NCBI RefSeq assembly: GCF_021605415.1 | Contig: NZ_WKEQ01000004.1 | Location: 124,001 to 188,000, forward strand | Origin: Pseudomonas syringae | GTDB taxonomy: Bacteria; Pseudomonadota; Gammaproteobacteria; Pseudomonadales; Pseudomonadaceae | Reading direction: 5' to 3' | DNA length: 64,000 nucleotides | The notes under the pieces: generated by a model | Told to the model about the DNA's origin: nothing | Seen by the model: the letters and a program-made list of their open reading frames with translations, nothing else | Databases searched by the model: none | Position numbers and translations under genes: made by a program | In this document: positions 53,052 to 62,054 of the stretch, in pieces | Layout: every line of letters starts with the position of its first letter | Numbering within the stretch: position 1 is the stretch's first letter

Positions 53052-53807
53052 TCAAGGCTTGCGCAAAAGGTAGGTATCCATAATCCACCCATGCTTCAAC
53101 CGCGCCGCCTTGCGCACCCGTTCGATTTCGTCCGCGACGTCTTTCAACTTACCGCTGATGAGAATCTCGTCCGGTGTCCCCAGGTAGGCTCCCCAGTAAA
53201 TCTCTGTCTCTTGATCCGCGACCCGGTGGTAGGAATCTTCCGCATCGAGCATCACCACCAGACTGTCGGCGTCGCTTACCTGCCCCGCCGCCAGACGCCG
53301 GCCCGTGGTGATTTCGATAGAGCGACCGATGCTGTTCAGCGGGACTTTATGCTGCGCCGCCAGCGCCTGAACGCTGGTGATGCCGGGGATGACTTCGAAT
53401 TCGAACGCACAAGTGCCCGAGTCCAGAATCGCTTGAAGAATACGAATGGTGCTGTCGTACAGCGCCGGATCGCCCCACACGAGAAAACCGCCGCACTCGC
53501 CGTCAGCCAATTCGTCATTAATCAACCGCACGAAGGTTTGCTGCTTGGCGCGGTTCAGATCGTTGACGGCGGTGTTGTAGTCCACGTCGCCGCGCTCCCG
53601 CTCGGGGCTGTGGGCTTCGGCGAAACGGTACGTGGGATGTGTGATGTAACGCTCACAGATGTCACGCCGCAGATCAATCAGCTTGTCTTTGCTCTGGCCC
53701 TTGTCCATGAGGAAAAACACATCAACCGCGTTCAGCGCTTTCACCGCCTGCATCGTGACGTAGTCCGGGTTGCCGGCGCCGATGCCGATGACCAGCAATT
53801 TTTTCAT
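53052..53807 (-). CDS. cobF: precorrin-6A synthase (deacetylating)
   Basis: The 251-residue enzyme has the tetrapyrrole methylase fold: LLVIGIGAGNPDYVTMQAVK at the start, FLVWGDPALYDSTIRILQAI near residue 107, and a C-terminal ARLKHGWIMDTYLL. It methylates C1 and removes the acetyl group of precorrin-5 in aerobic cobalamin synthesis. The ATG at 53807 follows GGAG and overlaps the phosphatase stop by one base (TGATG). No other cob gene lies in the window, so it is separated from the main cluster. The length and motifs suit CobF. Confidence 0.9.
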   Translation of the reverse strand: MKKLLVIGIGAGNPDYVTMQAVKALNAVDVFFLMDKGQSKDKLIDLRRDICERYITHPTYRFAEAHSPERERGDVDYNTAVNDLNRAKQQTFVRLINDELADGECGGFLVWGDPALYDSTIRILQAILDSGTCAFEFEVIPGITSVQALAAQHKVPLNSIGRSIEITTGRRLAAGQVSDADSLVVMLDAEDSYHRVADQETEIYWGAYLGTPDEILISGKLKDVADEIERVRKAARLKHGWIMDTYLLRKP

Positions 53808-54376
53808 CAAGAAACTCCGAGGGTGTCGAGGCCAGGCAAACGCAGCCGCCATTGTCCGGTGAAGCGCAGTTCAATCGTTGCCAGCGGTTCGAAATCGACA
53901 TTATTGAAGGCTGCGCCTTGCACCACCTGCATCAGCACGGCGCGCATGAAAAACGGATGGGTGATGGCGACGATATGGCCCGGTGTGGTTTGCAGCGACG
54001 TCAGCCATGCGACAGCGCGCGCGCCCAATTGCGTGACGGATTCGCCGCCATGAGGCGCGCAATCAGGATCCGCCAGCCACGCTTGCAGGGCTTGGGCATC
54101 CTTGCGTTGCAGATCTTTGATCGACTGACCGTGCCAGCGCCCCCAATCGCAATCACGCAAGGCATCAACAATTTGCGCATCGGGACCAAACAGTTCAGCG
54201 GTCTGGCGGGTGCGCCGTTCAGGGCCGCACAATAAACGCGACGACGTCTTCAGCCATCGACCCAACGAGCCCGCCACCAGCGGAAAATCCTCGATGCCTT
54301 CGTTCGTAGGAAAACGCGACAGTTTTTGTGCGACGGTTCGAGCGTGGCAAATCAACGTCAAGCGGGTGGCCTGCAC
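53807..54376 (-). CDS. histidine phosphatase family protein (CobC-like) upstream of cobF
   Basis: I chose the GTG at 54376 because GAGGA lies six bases upstream; a TTG at 54394 gives a slightly longer protein. The 189-residue protein starts with LTLICHARTVAQKL; the usual RHG of the phosphatase family is replaced by CHA, keeping the catalytic His. The second Arg (GPERRTRQTAELFG) and the second His (VAITHPFFMRAV) are present. The gene overlaps cobF by one base, so it may act in cobalamin synthesis, for example as alpha-ribazole phosphatase (inference). Specificity is not settled. Confidence 0.78.
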   Translation of the reverse strand: MQATRLTLICHARTVAQKLSRFPTNEGIEDFPLVAGSLGRWLKTSSRLLCGPERRTRQTAELFGPDAQIVDALRDCDWGRWHGQSIKDLQRKDAQALQAWLADPDCAPHGGESVTQLGARAVAWLTSLQTTPGHIVAITHPFFMRAVLMQVVQGAAFNNVDFEPLATIELRFTGQWRLRLPGLDTLGVS

Positions 54377-54695
54377 AATGTCATCCTCAGTCAATCGTCC
54401 GTCTCAAGAGCGTCCATTGTGCCGCAAACCACACCATTCCTAGTGCTCCGCCAAGCAACGACGGTGAACGAGCCGCTTGCCGTTTAGCGAAGAACGTCGA
54501 TCTCTCACAAGCTGAAGGGCGATGGACTACAAACTGTGTCGACTTCGTTACACCCCCCGTTACACGTGGCTTACACCCGTTCCAGGGGCATTGCCCAACC
54601 CGCGAAAAATTCGCTAGACATGAAACCTCACTTACATAAATACTCTTTTAACGGATTGTGAAACGAATTCAACATTCCATCCAGCAGGAGCCCGG
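54377..54695. promoter_or_regulatory. 319-base control gap with three TTACAC direct repeats
   Basis: The gap separates the phosphatase-cobF pair (reverse) from the RpiR gene (forward). TTACAC occurs three times at 54548, 54560 and 54571, with 12- and 11-base spacing, which suggests a regulator site. The remainder is AT-rich near the RpiR start and holds no recognisable gene or riboswitch; no B12 box is visible upstream of the phosphatase. Confidence 0.4.
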
Positions 54696-55550
54696 ATGCC
54701 CCCTTTAAGAGACCTGATCACCGACCCCGGCCTGGATCTGACGCCGTCGGAACGCAAAGTCGTGCGCGCCTTGCTTGATCAGTATCCCCGCAACGGCCTC
54801 GGCCCTATGGCCCGTCTGGCGGAACACGCCGGGGTCAGCGATCCGACCATTGTGCGGCTGGTCAAAAAACTCGGTTTTGGCGGTTATGCCGAATTCCAGG
54901 ACGCTTTGCTCAGCGACATGGATCACCGCCTGCGCTCGCCGAGCACGCTGTTGCTGCCACGTTCGCACCAGCACAAAGACGATGCCTGGAGCCATTACCT
55001 GGCCGACAGCCATCGCTTGCTGGTGGAAACCCAGGCCCTGACCCAACCCGGAGACGTGGGGATCCTTGCCGACTGGCTGCTCGACGTGCGCCCTCAGGTC
55101 TATTGTTTCGGTGGCCGTTTCAGCAGCCTGATGGCCACCTACCTGCTCAACCACCTGCGCCTGCTGCGGCCCGGTTGCTTCGCGCTGGAAGACAACGCGC
55201 AACTGCCTGATCGTTTGTTCGACCTGCAACGTCAGGACGTGGTGCTGGTCTTCGACTATCGCCGTTATCAGAGCCAGGCTCTACGCGTTGCCAGCGCCGC
55301 GAAAGCCGCGAATGCGCGGGTGGTGCTGTTCACCGACATCTATGCTTCGCCGCTGCGCGAACTCGCCGACTTGATCATCAGCGCTCCGGTGGAATCGGCA
55401 TCGCCCTTTGATTCCATGGTGCCGGCGCTGGCCCAGGTCGAGGCACTGATTGCCTGCCTGACCCTGCGCACACCGGATCTGGCCGATCGCCTGGAAGGCA
55501 TCGACGCCCTGCGTAACGACTTCGCCACTCACCTGCTGGAGGATAAATAA
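54696..55550 (+). CDS. RpiR/MurR-family transcriptional regulator
   Basis: The 284-residue protein has an N-terminal RpiR helix-turn-helix (MARLAEHAGVSDPTIVRLVK near residue 38) and a C-terminal SIS sugar-phosphate-binding-like domain (VYCFGGRFSSLMATYL near 138 and ARVVLFTDIYASPLRELADL near 208). It is the first gene of a same-strand cluster that ends at about 61.9 kb, and so is likely its regulator. The SIS domain suggests that it binds a phosphorylated or carboxylate ligand, but none can be named. It starts at an ATG with CAGGAG upstream. Confidence 0.85.
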   Translation: MPPLRDLITDPGLDLTPSERKVVRALLDQYPRNGLGPMARLAEHAGVSDPTIVRLVKKLGFGGYAEFQDALLSDMDHRLRSPSTLLLPRSHQHKDDAWSHYLADSHRLLVETQALTQPGDVGILADWLLDVRPQVYCFGGRFSSLMATYLLNHLRLLRPGCFALEDNAQLPDRLFDLQRQDVVLVFDYRRYQSQALRVASAAKAANARVVLFTDIYASPLRELADLIISAPVESASPFDSMVPALAQVEALIACLTLRTPDLADRLEGIDALRNDFATHLLEDK

Positions 55551-55552
55551 GG

Positions 55553-56197
55553 ATGTTCAGTCTTCCCCACCGCTCGCCCCGGAATCTGCCGTTTGCCACC
55601 GGTCACACTGCGTTGTTGTTGGTGGACATGCAGCGCGCCTGGCTCGAACCGCAGTTCGACGCGCACCTGGAAGGCCCGGACGCTGCCTATTTTCTGGCCC
55701 GCGCGCGGTTGCAGGTGGTGCCCAATCAACAGCGTCTGCTCAATGCCTTTCGCCGGGCGCGACAGAATGTGTTGCACACGATCATCGAAAGCCTGACCGC
55801 CGATGGCCGCGACCGTTCGCTGGATCACAAGCTGTCAGACATGCACCTGCCCAAGGGCAGCGTTCAGGCGCGGATCATCGATGAACTGACGCCAGCGGAA
55901 AACGAAATCGTCCTGCCCAAGACCTCGTCCGGCGTGTTCAATTCGACCAACATCGATTACGTGCTGCGCAACCTTGAAACCCGTCACCTGATCATCGCCG
56001 GTATCGTCACCGACCAGTGCGTCGACATGGCCGTGCGCGACGCCGCTGACCGTGGCTATCTCGTCACCCTGGTGGAAGATGCCTGCGCCACTTACAGCGC
56101 CGAACGGCACGACGCCTGCCTCAATGCGATCAAGGGTTATTGCTGGATTACCGACACCGACACCGTGCTCGGCCGACTGCAGGAGTTGCAGTCATGA
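55553..56197 (+). CDS. isochorismatase-like cysteine hydrolase
   Basis: The 214-residue enzyme has the cysteine hydrolase triad: Asp25 in LLLVDMQRAW, Lys123 in LPKTSSGVFNSTN and Cys156 in GIVTDQCVDMAVRDAADRGY. Related enzymes are amidases such as nicotinamidase, N-carbamoylsarcosine hydrolase or ureidoacrylate hydrolase. The gene starts two bases after the RpiR stop and overlaps the next gene by ATGA, so the operon is tight. The natural substrate is probably an amide made in the same pathway. Confidence 0.85.
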   Translation: MFSLPHRSPRNLPFATGHTALLLVDMQRAWLEPQFDAHLEGPDAAYFLARARLQVVPNQQRLLNAFRRARQNVLHTIIESLTADGRDRSLDHKLSDMHLPKGSVQARIIDELTPAENEIVLPKTSSGVFNSTNIDYVLRNLETRHLIIAGIVTDQCVDMAVRDAADRGYLVTLVEDACATYSAERHDACLNAIKGYCWITDTDTVLGRLQELQS

Positions 56198-57525
56198 GCG
56201 AGCGCCTGACGCCGTTGCCGATGACCACGCTGGTAACCACCGATCTGATCGGCATTACCCGTGGCCGCTCGTTTCCGACCGATGAACTTGAGCACTATCA
56301 AGCGGCCGGTTGTGGCTGGGTGCCGGCGAACAGCGCGTTGACGCCGCAAGACATCATCGCTTCGACCAACCCGTGGGGGGCTTATGGCGATCTGCGGTTG
56401 ATTCCGGATCTGGCCAGCCGCGTGACGGTTGCCAATGGTCCGGATACAGCGGCGCCAGCACTGGATTTCATTCACGCCGACATCCGCGAAACCGACGGCC
56501 GTCCCTGGGGCGCTTGCCCGCGCACGCTGTTGCGCGACGAAATCGAGCGGTATCGCGATCAATTGGGCCTGCAGGTCAACGCAGCCTTCGAACACGAATT
56601 CAACCTTAATGCCGGCGCCGCCGAGCATTTGGCGTTTTCCCTTGAAGCCCAGCGTCAGGGCGCCGGGTTCGGCGGCTGGCTACTCGCTGCCTTGCGTGCC
56701 GGAGGGGTCGAGCCGGAAATGTTCCTGCCCGAGTACGGCAAGCACCAATACGAAATCACCTGCCGCCCGGCGCTTGGCATAGCGGCGGCAGATCGCGCGG
56801 TCAACGTTCGCGAGATCACCCGCGAGATTGCCCGGCAAATGAGTCTGGACGTAAGTTTTGCGCCCAAGACCTCGGCCGATGCGGTGTGCAACGGTGTGCA
56901 CCTGCACGTCAGCCTGCTTGATCTGGCCGGTCAGCCGATGCTCTATGACGCCGGCACCGCCAACGGCCTGTCGACCCTCGGCCAACATTGGGCCGCAGGC
57001 ATCCTGCATTACTTGCCGGCATTGTGCGCGTTCACCGCGCCGACGCCAGTGTCTTACGAGCGTTTGCAGCCGCACCACTGGAGCGCTTCTTACGCTTGCC
57101 TGGGACAGCGCAACCGCGAGGCGGCTTTGCGTATTTGTCCGACCGTCAGCCTGGGCGGCAAATCCGTGGCGGCGCAATACAACCTCGAATTCCGCGCCAT
57201 GGACGCCACCGCGTCACCGCACCTGGCCATGGCCGCGCTGTTGATCGCCGGACGCCTGGGCGTCGAGCAGCGACTGGCGCTGAACGCGATCACCGACGAA
57301 ATCCCCGACTCACTCAATGACGAGCAGCGCGAAACCCGCGGCATCGTCGCCCTGCCCGCCTCGCTGAGCCAGGCACTGGAATGCCTGCGTCGCAGCGAAG
57401 CGTTGAGCCAGGCGTTGCCTGCCGCGTTGCTCGACACCTTTTATGCCCTTAAAACCGAGGAACTGGCGCTGACGGAACAGCTCTCGCCTGCCGAACTCTG
57501 TGAGCACTATGCACGCCTGTACTGA
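56194..57525 (+). CDS. glutamine synthetase family protein (gamma-glutamyl ligase-like)
   Basis: The start at 56194 overlaps the hydrolase stop as ATGA. The 443-residue protein keeps the glutamine synthetase motifs: AFEHEFNL near residue 131 (metal-binding Glu133/Glu135), QYEITCRPA, GVHLHVSL near 250, NREAALRICP and NLEFRAMDATASPHLAMAAL. The residues needed for catalysis are therefore visible. Family members other than GlnA ligate glutamate to amines such as putrescine or ethanolamine. In P. aeruginosa a similar run of genes (from memory, PA5506-PA5510) has an RpiR, an isochorismatase-like, a glutamine-synthetase-like, a small hydrolase and a transporter gene. Confidence 0.85.
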   Translation: MSERLTPLPMTTLVTTDLIGITRGRSFPTDELEHYQAAGCGWVPANSALTPQDIIASTNPWGAYGDLRLIPDLASRVTVANGPDTAAPALDFIHADIRETDGRPWGACPRTLLRDEIERYRDQLGLQVNAAFEHEFNLNAGAAEHLAFSLEAQRQGAGFGGWLLAALRAGGVEPEMFLPEYGKHQYEITCRPALGIAAADRAVNVREITREIARQMSLDVSFAPKTSADAVCNGVHLHVSLLDLAGQPMLYDAGTANGLSTLGQHWAAGILHYLPALCAFTAPTPVSYERLQPHHWSASYACLGQRNREAALRICPTVSLGGKSVAAQYNLEFRAMDATASPHLAMAALLIAGRLGVEQRLALNAITDEIPDSLNDEQRETRGIVALPASLSQALECLRRSEALSQALPAALLDTFYALKTEELALTEQLSPAELCEHYARLY

Positions 57526-58261
57526 ATCCGCCGAGCTGGGGCTGTTCACCCGCCCGGCTTACCACTTGAGCCGCGAAGACTCGGCGCACCCGTTGATTCT
57601 GGTGTGCGAGCACGCGAGTCGCTACATCCCCGACGCTTTGGACGATCTGGGGCTGGACGAGGCGGCGGCGCGCGAGCATATCGCCTGGGACATCGGCGCA
57701 CTGGCGCTGGCCGAGCAGCTGTCAGAAACCCTCGGCGCAACGTTGCTGAGCGCCAACTATTCGCGGCTGCTGATCGACCTCAATCGGCCAAGGCATGCAC
57801 CGGACAGTATTCCGGCGCAGAGCGAAATCTATCCGGTGCCGGGCAATTGCGATCTGGCTGACGCCACCCGCGAATATCGCCGGCAGCAGCTGTTCAAGCC
57901 GTTTCATGCGCGCTTGCAGACACTGATCGACGGGCGCGTCGCTCAGGGCCGGTCGGTGCGCGTGGTCGGTATTCACAGCTTTACGCCGGTGTATTTCGGC
58001 CAGCCGCGCGCGCTGGAAATCGGGGTGCTGTTCGGTCAGGCCCGGGCGTACGCTCAGCGCCTGCTCGACGGGCTGGGTCGGCATCCGGTGAAAATCGCCG
58101 GTAACCAGCCGTACAGAATCGATCCGCTGGGCGACATGACGGTGCCAGTGCATGGCGATGCCCGTGGACTGGATTCGGTGTTGATCGAGGTGCGCAACGA
58201 TCTGCTGCGCGACGCCGACGGAATCAAACGCTGGGCCGATTACCTGGCTCCGCTGCTGTAG
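57509..58261 (+). CDS. N-formylglutamate amidohydrolase-like protein
   Basis: The 250-residue protein has the FGase family segments ILVCEHASRYIPDAL near residue 30, HIAWDIGALALAEQLSETLG near 57 and VVGIHSFTPVYFGQPRALEI near 152. Family members hydrolyse N-formylglutamate or related N-acyl amino acids and depend on metal. The ATG at 57509 lies within the end of the glutamine-synthetase-like gene, a 17-base overlap. A GTG at 57500 is an alternative start. In this cluster the substrate is probably an N-acyl or gamma-glutamyl compound. Confidence 0.85.
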   Translation: MHACTESAELGLFTRPAYHLSREDSAHPLILVCEHASRYIPDALDDLGLDEAAAREHIAWDIGALALAEQLSETLGATLLSANYSRLLIDLNRPRHAPDSIPAQSEIYPVPGNCDLADATREYRRQQLFKPFHARLQTLIDGRVAQGRSVRVVGIHSFTPVYFGQPRALEIGVLFGQARAYAQRLLDGLGRHPVKIAGNQPYRIDPLGDMTVPVHGDARGLDSVLIEVRNDLLRDADGIKRWADYLAPLL

Positions 58262-58324
58262 CGACAAACGCTGTCCGAGGTAACCACTAAAACGTCCCGA
58301 TTGGCTGATATGGAGATCCGCTTT

Positions 58325-59674
58325 ATGGCAATTGAAGAATTCGGCTACAAGCAAGAGCTGAAACGTAGCCTCACCCTGACCGACCTCGTGGTGTACGGGA
58401 TGATTTTTATGATCCCCATCGCGCCGTTCGGTGTGTATGGCTACGTCAACGCCGAGGCACCGGGCATGGTGCCGCTGGCCTACATCATCGGCATGGTCGC
58501 GATGGTGTTCACCGCGTTGAGCTACGGCAGCATGGCCCGCGCTTTTCCTATCGCCGGTTCGGTGTATTCCTACGCGCAGCGAGGCCTCAATCAGCATGTC
58601 GGCTTCATCGCCGGTTGGTTGATGCTGCTCGATTACCTGCTGATCCCGCCGCTGCTTTACGTGTATGCGGCGATGGCGCTCAACCATTTGTATCCAGACA
58701 TCCCGAAGGTCGGTTTCATTCTGGCGTTCCTGGTCAGCGCGACCTTCGTGAATCTGCGTGGCATCACCTTCACCGCGCGCATGAACATCGTGTTCCTGCT
58801 GGCACAACTCGTCGTGCTGGGAATTTTCCTGTTCTATGCCTGGAATGCTTTGCACAACGGCGGCGGCAACGGCCAACTGACCCTGGCGCCGCTGTATCAC
58901 CCGGAAACCTTCAATTTCGCCCTGCTGATGCAAGCGGTATCAATCGCCGTGCTGTCATTCCTGGGCTTCGATGCGATTTCCACCCTGGCCGAAGAGATCA
59001 AGGAAGACCCGGGCCGCAGCGTCGGCAAGGCAGCGCTGATCACCCTGATAGTGATGGGCGTGATCTTCGTCGCGCAAACCTGGATCGCCACGGATCTGGC
59101 GGCGGGTCTGGGCTTCAAGTCCGCCGATACGGCTTTTTATGAAATCGCCGAAATCGCCGGGGGCAGTTGGCTCGCCACATTGACTGCCGTGGCCACGGCG
59201 CTGGCCTGGGGCGTGGCGGTGGCGATCACTTCGCAAGCCGCCGTATCGCGCCTGCTGTTCGGCATGGCCCGCGACGGCAAACTGCCAAAGATGCTGGCCA
59301 AGGTGCACCCGAAACACAACACGCCATACCTGAGCATTTATCTGGTTGCCGTGCTGTCGCTGGTGATCTGCTACCTGTTCATCGATTCGGTGGACACCCT
59401 GACTTCGCTGGTCAACTTCGGCGCCCTCAGCGGTTTCATGCTGCTGCACCTGACCGTTATCAATCATTATTGGCGCCGGCAAAAATCCGGACAGATCATC
59501 CGTCACCTGGTGTGCCCGGTGATCGGCTTCATCATCGTCGCGGCCATCATGTACAACATGGGCGTCGATGCGCAAAAACTGGGTCTGATCTGGATTGCGC
59601 TGGGTCTGGTGTACCTGTTTGTACTGAACAAACTCGGCAGCAGCACCGTATTGGCTGACCCGAGCAACGTCTGA
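58325..59674 (+). CDS. APC-superfamily amino acid permease
   Basis: The ATG at 58325 follows GGAG by nine bases. The 449-residue protein has 12 hydrophobic segments and the APC pattern (LTLTDLVVYGMIFMIPIAPF near residue 17 and SFLGFDAISTLAEEIKEDPG near 215, the latter the highly conserved APC motif). It should import an amino acid or amine across the inner membrane. It lies inside the nitrogen-compound cluster, so it is the probable uptake system for the cluster substrate. The C-terminus is short. Confidence 0.88.
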   Translation: MAIEEFGYKQELKRSLTLTDLVVYGMIFMIPIAPFGVYGYVNAEAPGMVPLAYIIGMVAMVFTALSYGSMARAFPIAGSVYSYAQRGLNQHVGFIAGWLMLLDYLLIPPLLYVYAAMALNHLYPDIPKVGFILAFLVSATFVNLRGITFTARMNIVFLLAQLVVLGIFLFYAWNALHNGGGNGQLTLAPLYHPETFNFALLMQAVSIAVLSFLGFDAISTLAEEIKEDPGRSVGKAALITLIVMGVIFVAQTWIATDLAAGLGFKSADTAFYEIAEIAGGSWLATLTAVATALAWGVAVAITSQAAVSRLLFGMARDGKLPKMLAKVHPKHNTPYLSIYLVAVLSLVICYLFIDSVDTLTSLVNFGALSGFMLLHLTVINHYWRRQKSGQIIRHLVCPVIGFIIVAAIMYNMGVDAQKLGLIWIALGLVYLFVLNKLGSSTVLADPSNV

Positions 59675-59791
59675 CAAAAAAAAGGGCGGTGTCTGACAAG
59701 ATTTCAGGCGACCGCTGCTTTAACGCGTGGAAACCGACAGTGATAGTCAGGTTCGGGGAGTCCTCGAATCTTTTGATACAGGAGTGCATCC

Positions 59792-60814
59792 ATGCTGGTC
59801 TTACGCCCAGTCGAGCCAACCGACCTGCTTCAATTGCAACAATTGGCTCGCGACAGCCTGGTGGGCGTGACGTCCCTGCCGGACGACAGCGAACACCTGC
59901 GCGAGAAAATCGCCGACTCCTGCGCGTCGTTCAAAAGCGCCGCGTCGGCAAACGAATCGCGCCCGGAGAATTACTTCTTCGTGCTCGAAGATCTTGAGCG
60001 CCAGCGGCTGGTGGGCTGTTCGGAAATTCTCGCCACGGCGGGATTCGACGAACCGTTCTACAGCCTGCGCAATCGCCAGTTCACCAGTGCTTCGCGGGAA
60101 TTGAACATTGAGCACGGGGTGCCGGCGCTTTCGTTGTGCCACGACCTCAGCGGCCATACGTTGCTGCGCGGTTTCCACCTTGATGCAGCGCTGACCCGCA
60201 GCCCGTTCGCCGAATTGCTGTCCCGGGCGCGTTTGCTGTTCATCGCCGCCCATGGGCAACGGTTCGCCGAGGCCGTCATCACGGAAATCGTCGGCTACAG
60301 CGATGAAAATGGCCATTCGCCCTTCTGGGATGCATTGGGCAAACACTTTTTCGATCTGCCCTACGCCGAGGCCGAGCGCCTGTGCGGCCTGCAAAGCCGC
60401 ACGTTTCTCGCCGAACTGATGCCGCAATACCCGATCTACGTGCCGATGCTGCCGCAGGAAGCACAGGACTGCATCGGCCGCATTCATCCCGATGGACAGG
60501 AAGCGTTCGACATTCTCGAGCGCGAGGGTTTCGAAACCAACAGCTACATCGACCTGTTCGATGCCGGTCCGACCCTGTATGCGCGAACGGCGAATATCCG
60601 CTCGATCGCCCATAGCCAGACCGTCACCGTGCACATACAGGCGCAGATCGACGCGCGCGGCCTTTACCTGCTGAGCAACGAACGCCTCCAGGGCTTTCGC
60701 GCAATGGTCGCAGAGCTGGAGCATCAGCCTGACCAACCGCTGGCCTTGACACCGGCGCTGAGCGCGGCGCTCGAGGTGACCGATGGCGACACGATCCGGA
60801 TGATCGCGCTGTGA
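59792..60814 (+). CDS. arginine N-succinyltransferase-like protein, alpha-type
   Basis: The 340-residue protein is of the AstA/AruF family: LVLRPVEPTDLLQLQQLA at the start, FFVLEDLERQRLVGCSEI near residue 62, and AAHGQRFAEAVITEIVGYSD near 150. Such proteins are GNAT-fold enzymes that transfer succinyl from succinyl-CoA to an amine of arginine or ornithine. It follows the permease gene by 117 bases with CAGGAG before the ATG. The partner beta-type gene is next. The usual arginine succinyltransferase pathway genes aruC, aruD, aruB and aruE are not found nearby. Confidence 0.82.
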   Translation: MLVLRPVEPTDLLQLQQLARDSLVGVTSLPDDSEHLREKIADSCASFKSAASANESRPENYFFVLEDLERQRLVGCSEILATAGFDEPFYSLRNRQFTSASRELNIEHGVPALSLCHDLSGHTLLRGFHLDAALTRSPFAELLSRARLLFIAAHGQRFAEAVITEIVGYSDENGHSPFWDALGKHFFDLPYAEAERLCGLQSRTFLAELMPQYPIYVPMLPQEAQDCIGRIHPDGQEAFDILEREGFETNSYIDLFDAGPTLYARTANIRSIAHSQTVTVHIQAQIDARGLYLLSNERLQGFRAMVAELEHQPDQPLALTPALSAALEVTDGDTIRMIAL

Positions 60815-60875
60815 TCACCTCCCGTTCCAGTGCCTTACGACAGCGTCCAATGCGGCGCGCAGAAGGAGTTGCACG

Positions 60876-61910
60876 ATGATCGTCCGTCCGGTTCAGATCG
60901 GCGACCTGCCGGCATTGATGACGCTGGTACAACAGACCGGCCCGGGGTTCACCACACTGCCGGCCGACGAGCATCGCCTCAGCCACCGGGTACGCTGGGC
61001 CCAGCGCGCATTCGCCGAGCAAATAGAACGCGCCGATGCCGATTATCTGTTCGTGCTCGAAGACGATGACCAACGCGTGGTCGGCGTCAGTGCCATGGCC
61101 GGCGCCGTCGGGTTGCGTGAGCCCTGGTACAACTATCGGGTCGGCGTCACTGTGAGTTCGGCGCCGGATCTGGGCATTCAGCGGCAGATCCCGACGCTGT
61201 TCCTCAATAACGAGATGAGCGGTCATTCCGAGCTGTGTTCGCTGTTCCTGCGCCCGGATCAGCGCAATGGCAGCAACGGTCGCTTGCTGTCGCTGGGGCG
61301 TTTGCTGTTCGTCGCCGAGTTCCCGCAGTTGTTCGGCGAAAAAATGATCGCCGAACTGCGCGGCAGCACCGATGAACAAGGGCGTTCGCCGTTCTGGGAT
61401 AGCCTGGGCCGGCACTTTTTCCAGATGGATTTCAGGCACGCCGATCACCTGTCCGGGCTTGGCAACAAATCGTTCATCGCCGAGCTGATGCCGCGCCAGC
61501 CGCTCTATACCTGCCTGCTGACCGAACAGGCGCAGGCGGTGATTGGCCAGGCACATCCGAACACCCAGCCGGCGTTGAAAATCCTCAACGCCGAAGGTTT
61601 CGCCCACCAAGGCTATATCGACATTTTCGATGGCGGCCCGGTGGTCGAAGCACCGATCCGTAATATCCGCACGGTGCGCGACAGCCTGACGCTGAATCTG
61701 GCGCTGGGTGCGCCGGACGATCAGGCGCCGCTCTGGCTGATCCACAATCGGCGTCTGGAAAACTGCCGCATCACCGTCGCCCCGGCGCGGGTGGCTAGCG
61801 GGACACTGGTCATCGATCGTCTCACCGCCAAGCGCTTGCAACTGCAACCCGGCGATTCCGTACGCGCGGTGCCCTTGCTCAATCAGCAATCGCACGCCGT
61901 CGCGGCCTGA
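60876..61910 (+). CDS. arginine N-succinyltransferase-like protein, beta-type
   Basis: The 344-residue protein starts with MIVRPVQIGDLPALMTLVQQ after a GAAGGAG ribosome binding site and continues with LFVLEDDDQRVVGVSAMAGA near residue 59, PTLFLNNEMSGHSELCSLFL near 107, and LLFVAEFPQLFGEKMIAELR near 142. It is an AstA/AruG-like paralog and probably forms a heteromer with the preceding protein, as AruF and AruG do. It is likely part of the RpiR-controlled cluster. The acyl acceptor may be an amine other than arginine. Confidence 0.82.
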   Translation: MIVRPVQIGDLPALMTLVQQTGPGFTTLPADEHRLSHRVRWAQRAFAEQIERADADYLFVLEDDDQRVVGVSAMAGAVGLREPWYNYRVGVTVSSAPDLGIQRQIPTLFLNNEMSGHSELCSLFLRPDQRNGSNGRLLSLGRLLFVAEFPQLFGEKMIAELRGSTDEQGRSPFWDSLGRHFFQMDFRHADHLSGLGNKSFIAELMPRQPLYTCLLTEQAQAVIGQAHPNTQPALKILNAEGFAHQGYIDIFDGGPVVEAPIRNIRTVRDSLTLNLALGAPDDQAPLWLIHNRRLENCRITVAPARVASGTLVIDRLTAKRLQLQPGDSVRAVPLLNQQSHAVAA

Positions 61911-62054
61911 ACCGCTCGCGGCGTTTTTCTTAGCCAGCTATCGACTCACGCAAATTCGTCATGAACATTGACCCATTCGCGTGATAGCCTTTTGTTCCTT
62001 CGGCGTTGACACCTTTGCTCAAGCCTTTCCATTCCTTTGTATGGTGGAACTCGT

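Noticed and set aside
53807..54695. Cobalamin riboswitch upstream of the phosphatase-cobF pair
   Set aside because: No B12-box-like conserved sequence was seen upstream of 54376.
60624..61895. 423-codon reverse frame over the AstA-like beta gene
   Set aside because: It is an antisense shadow with no domain, while the forward frame shows GNAT-type AstA motifs.
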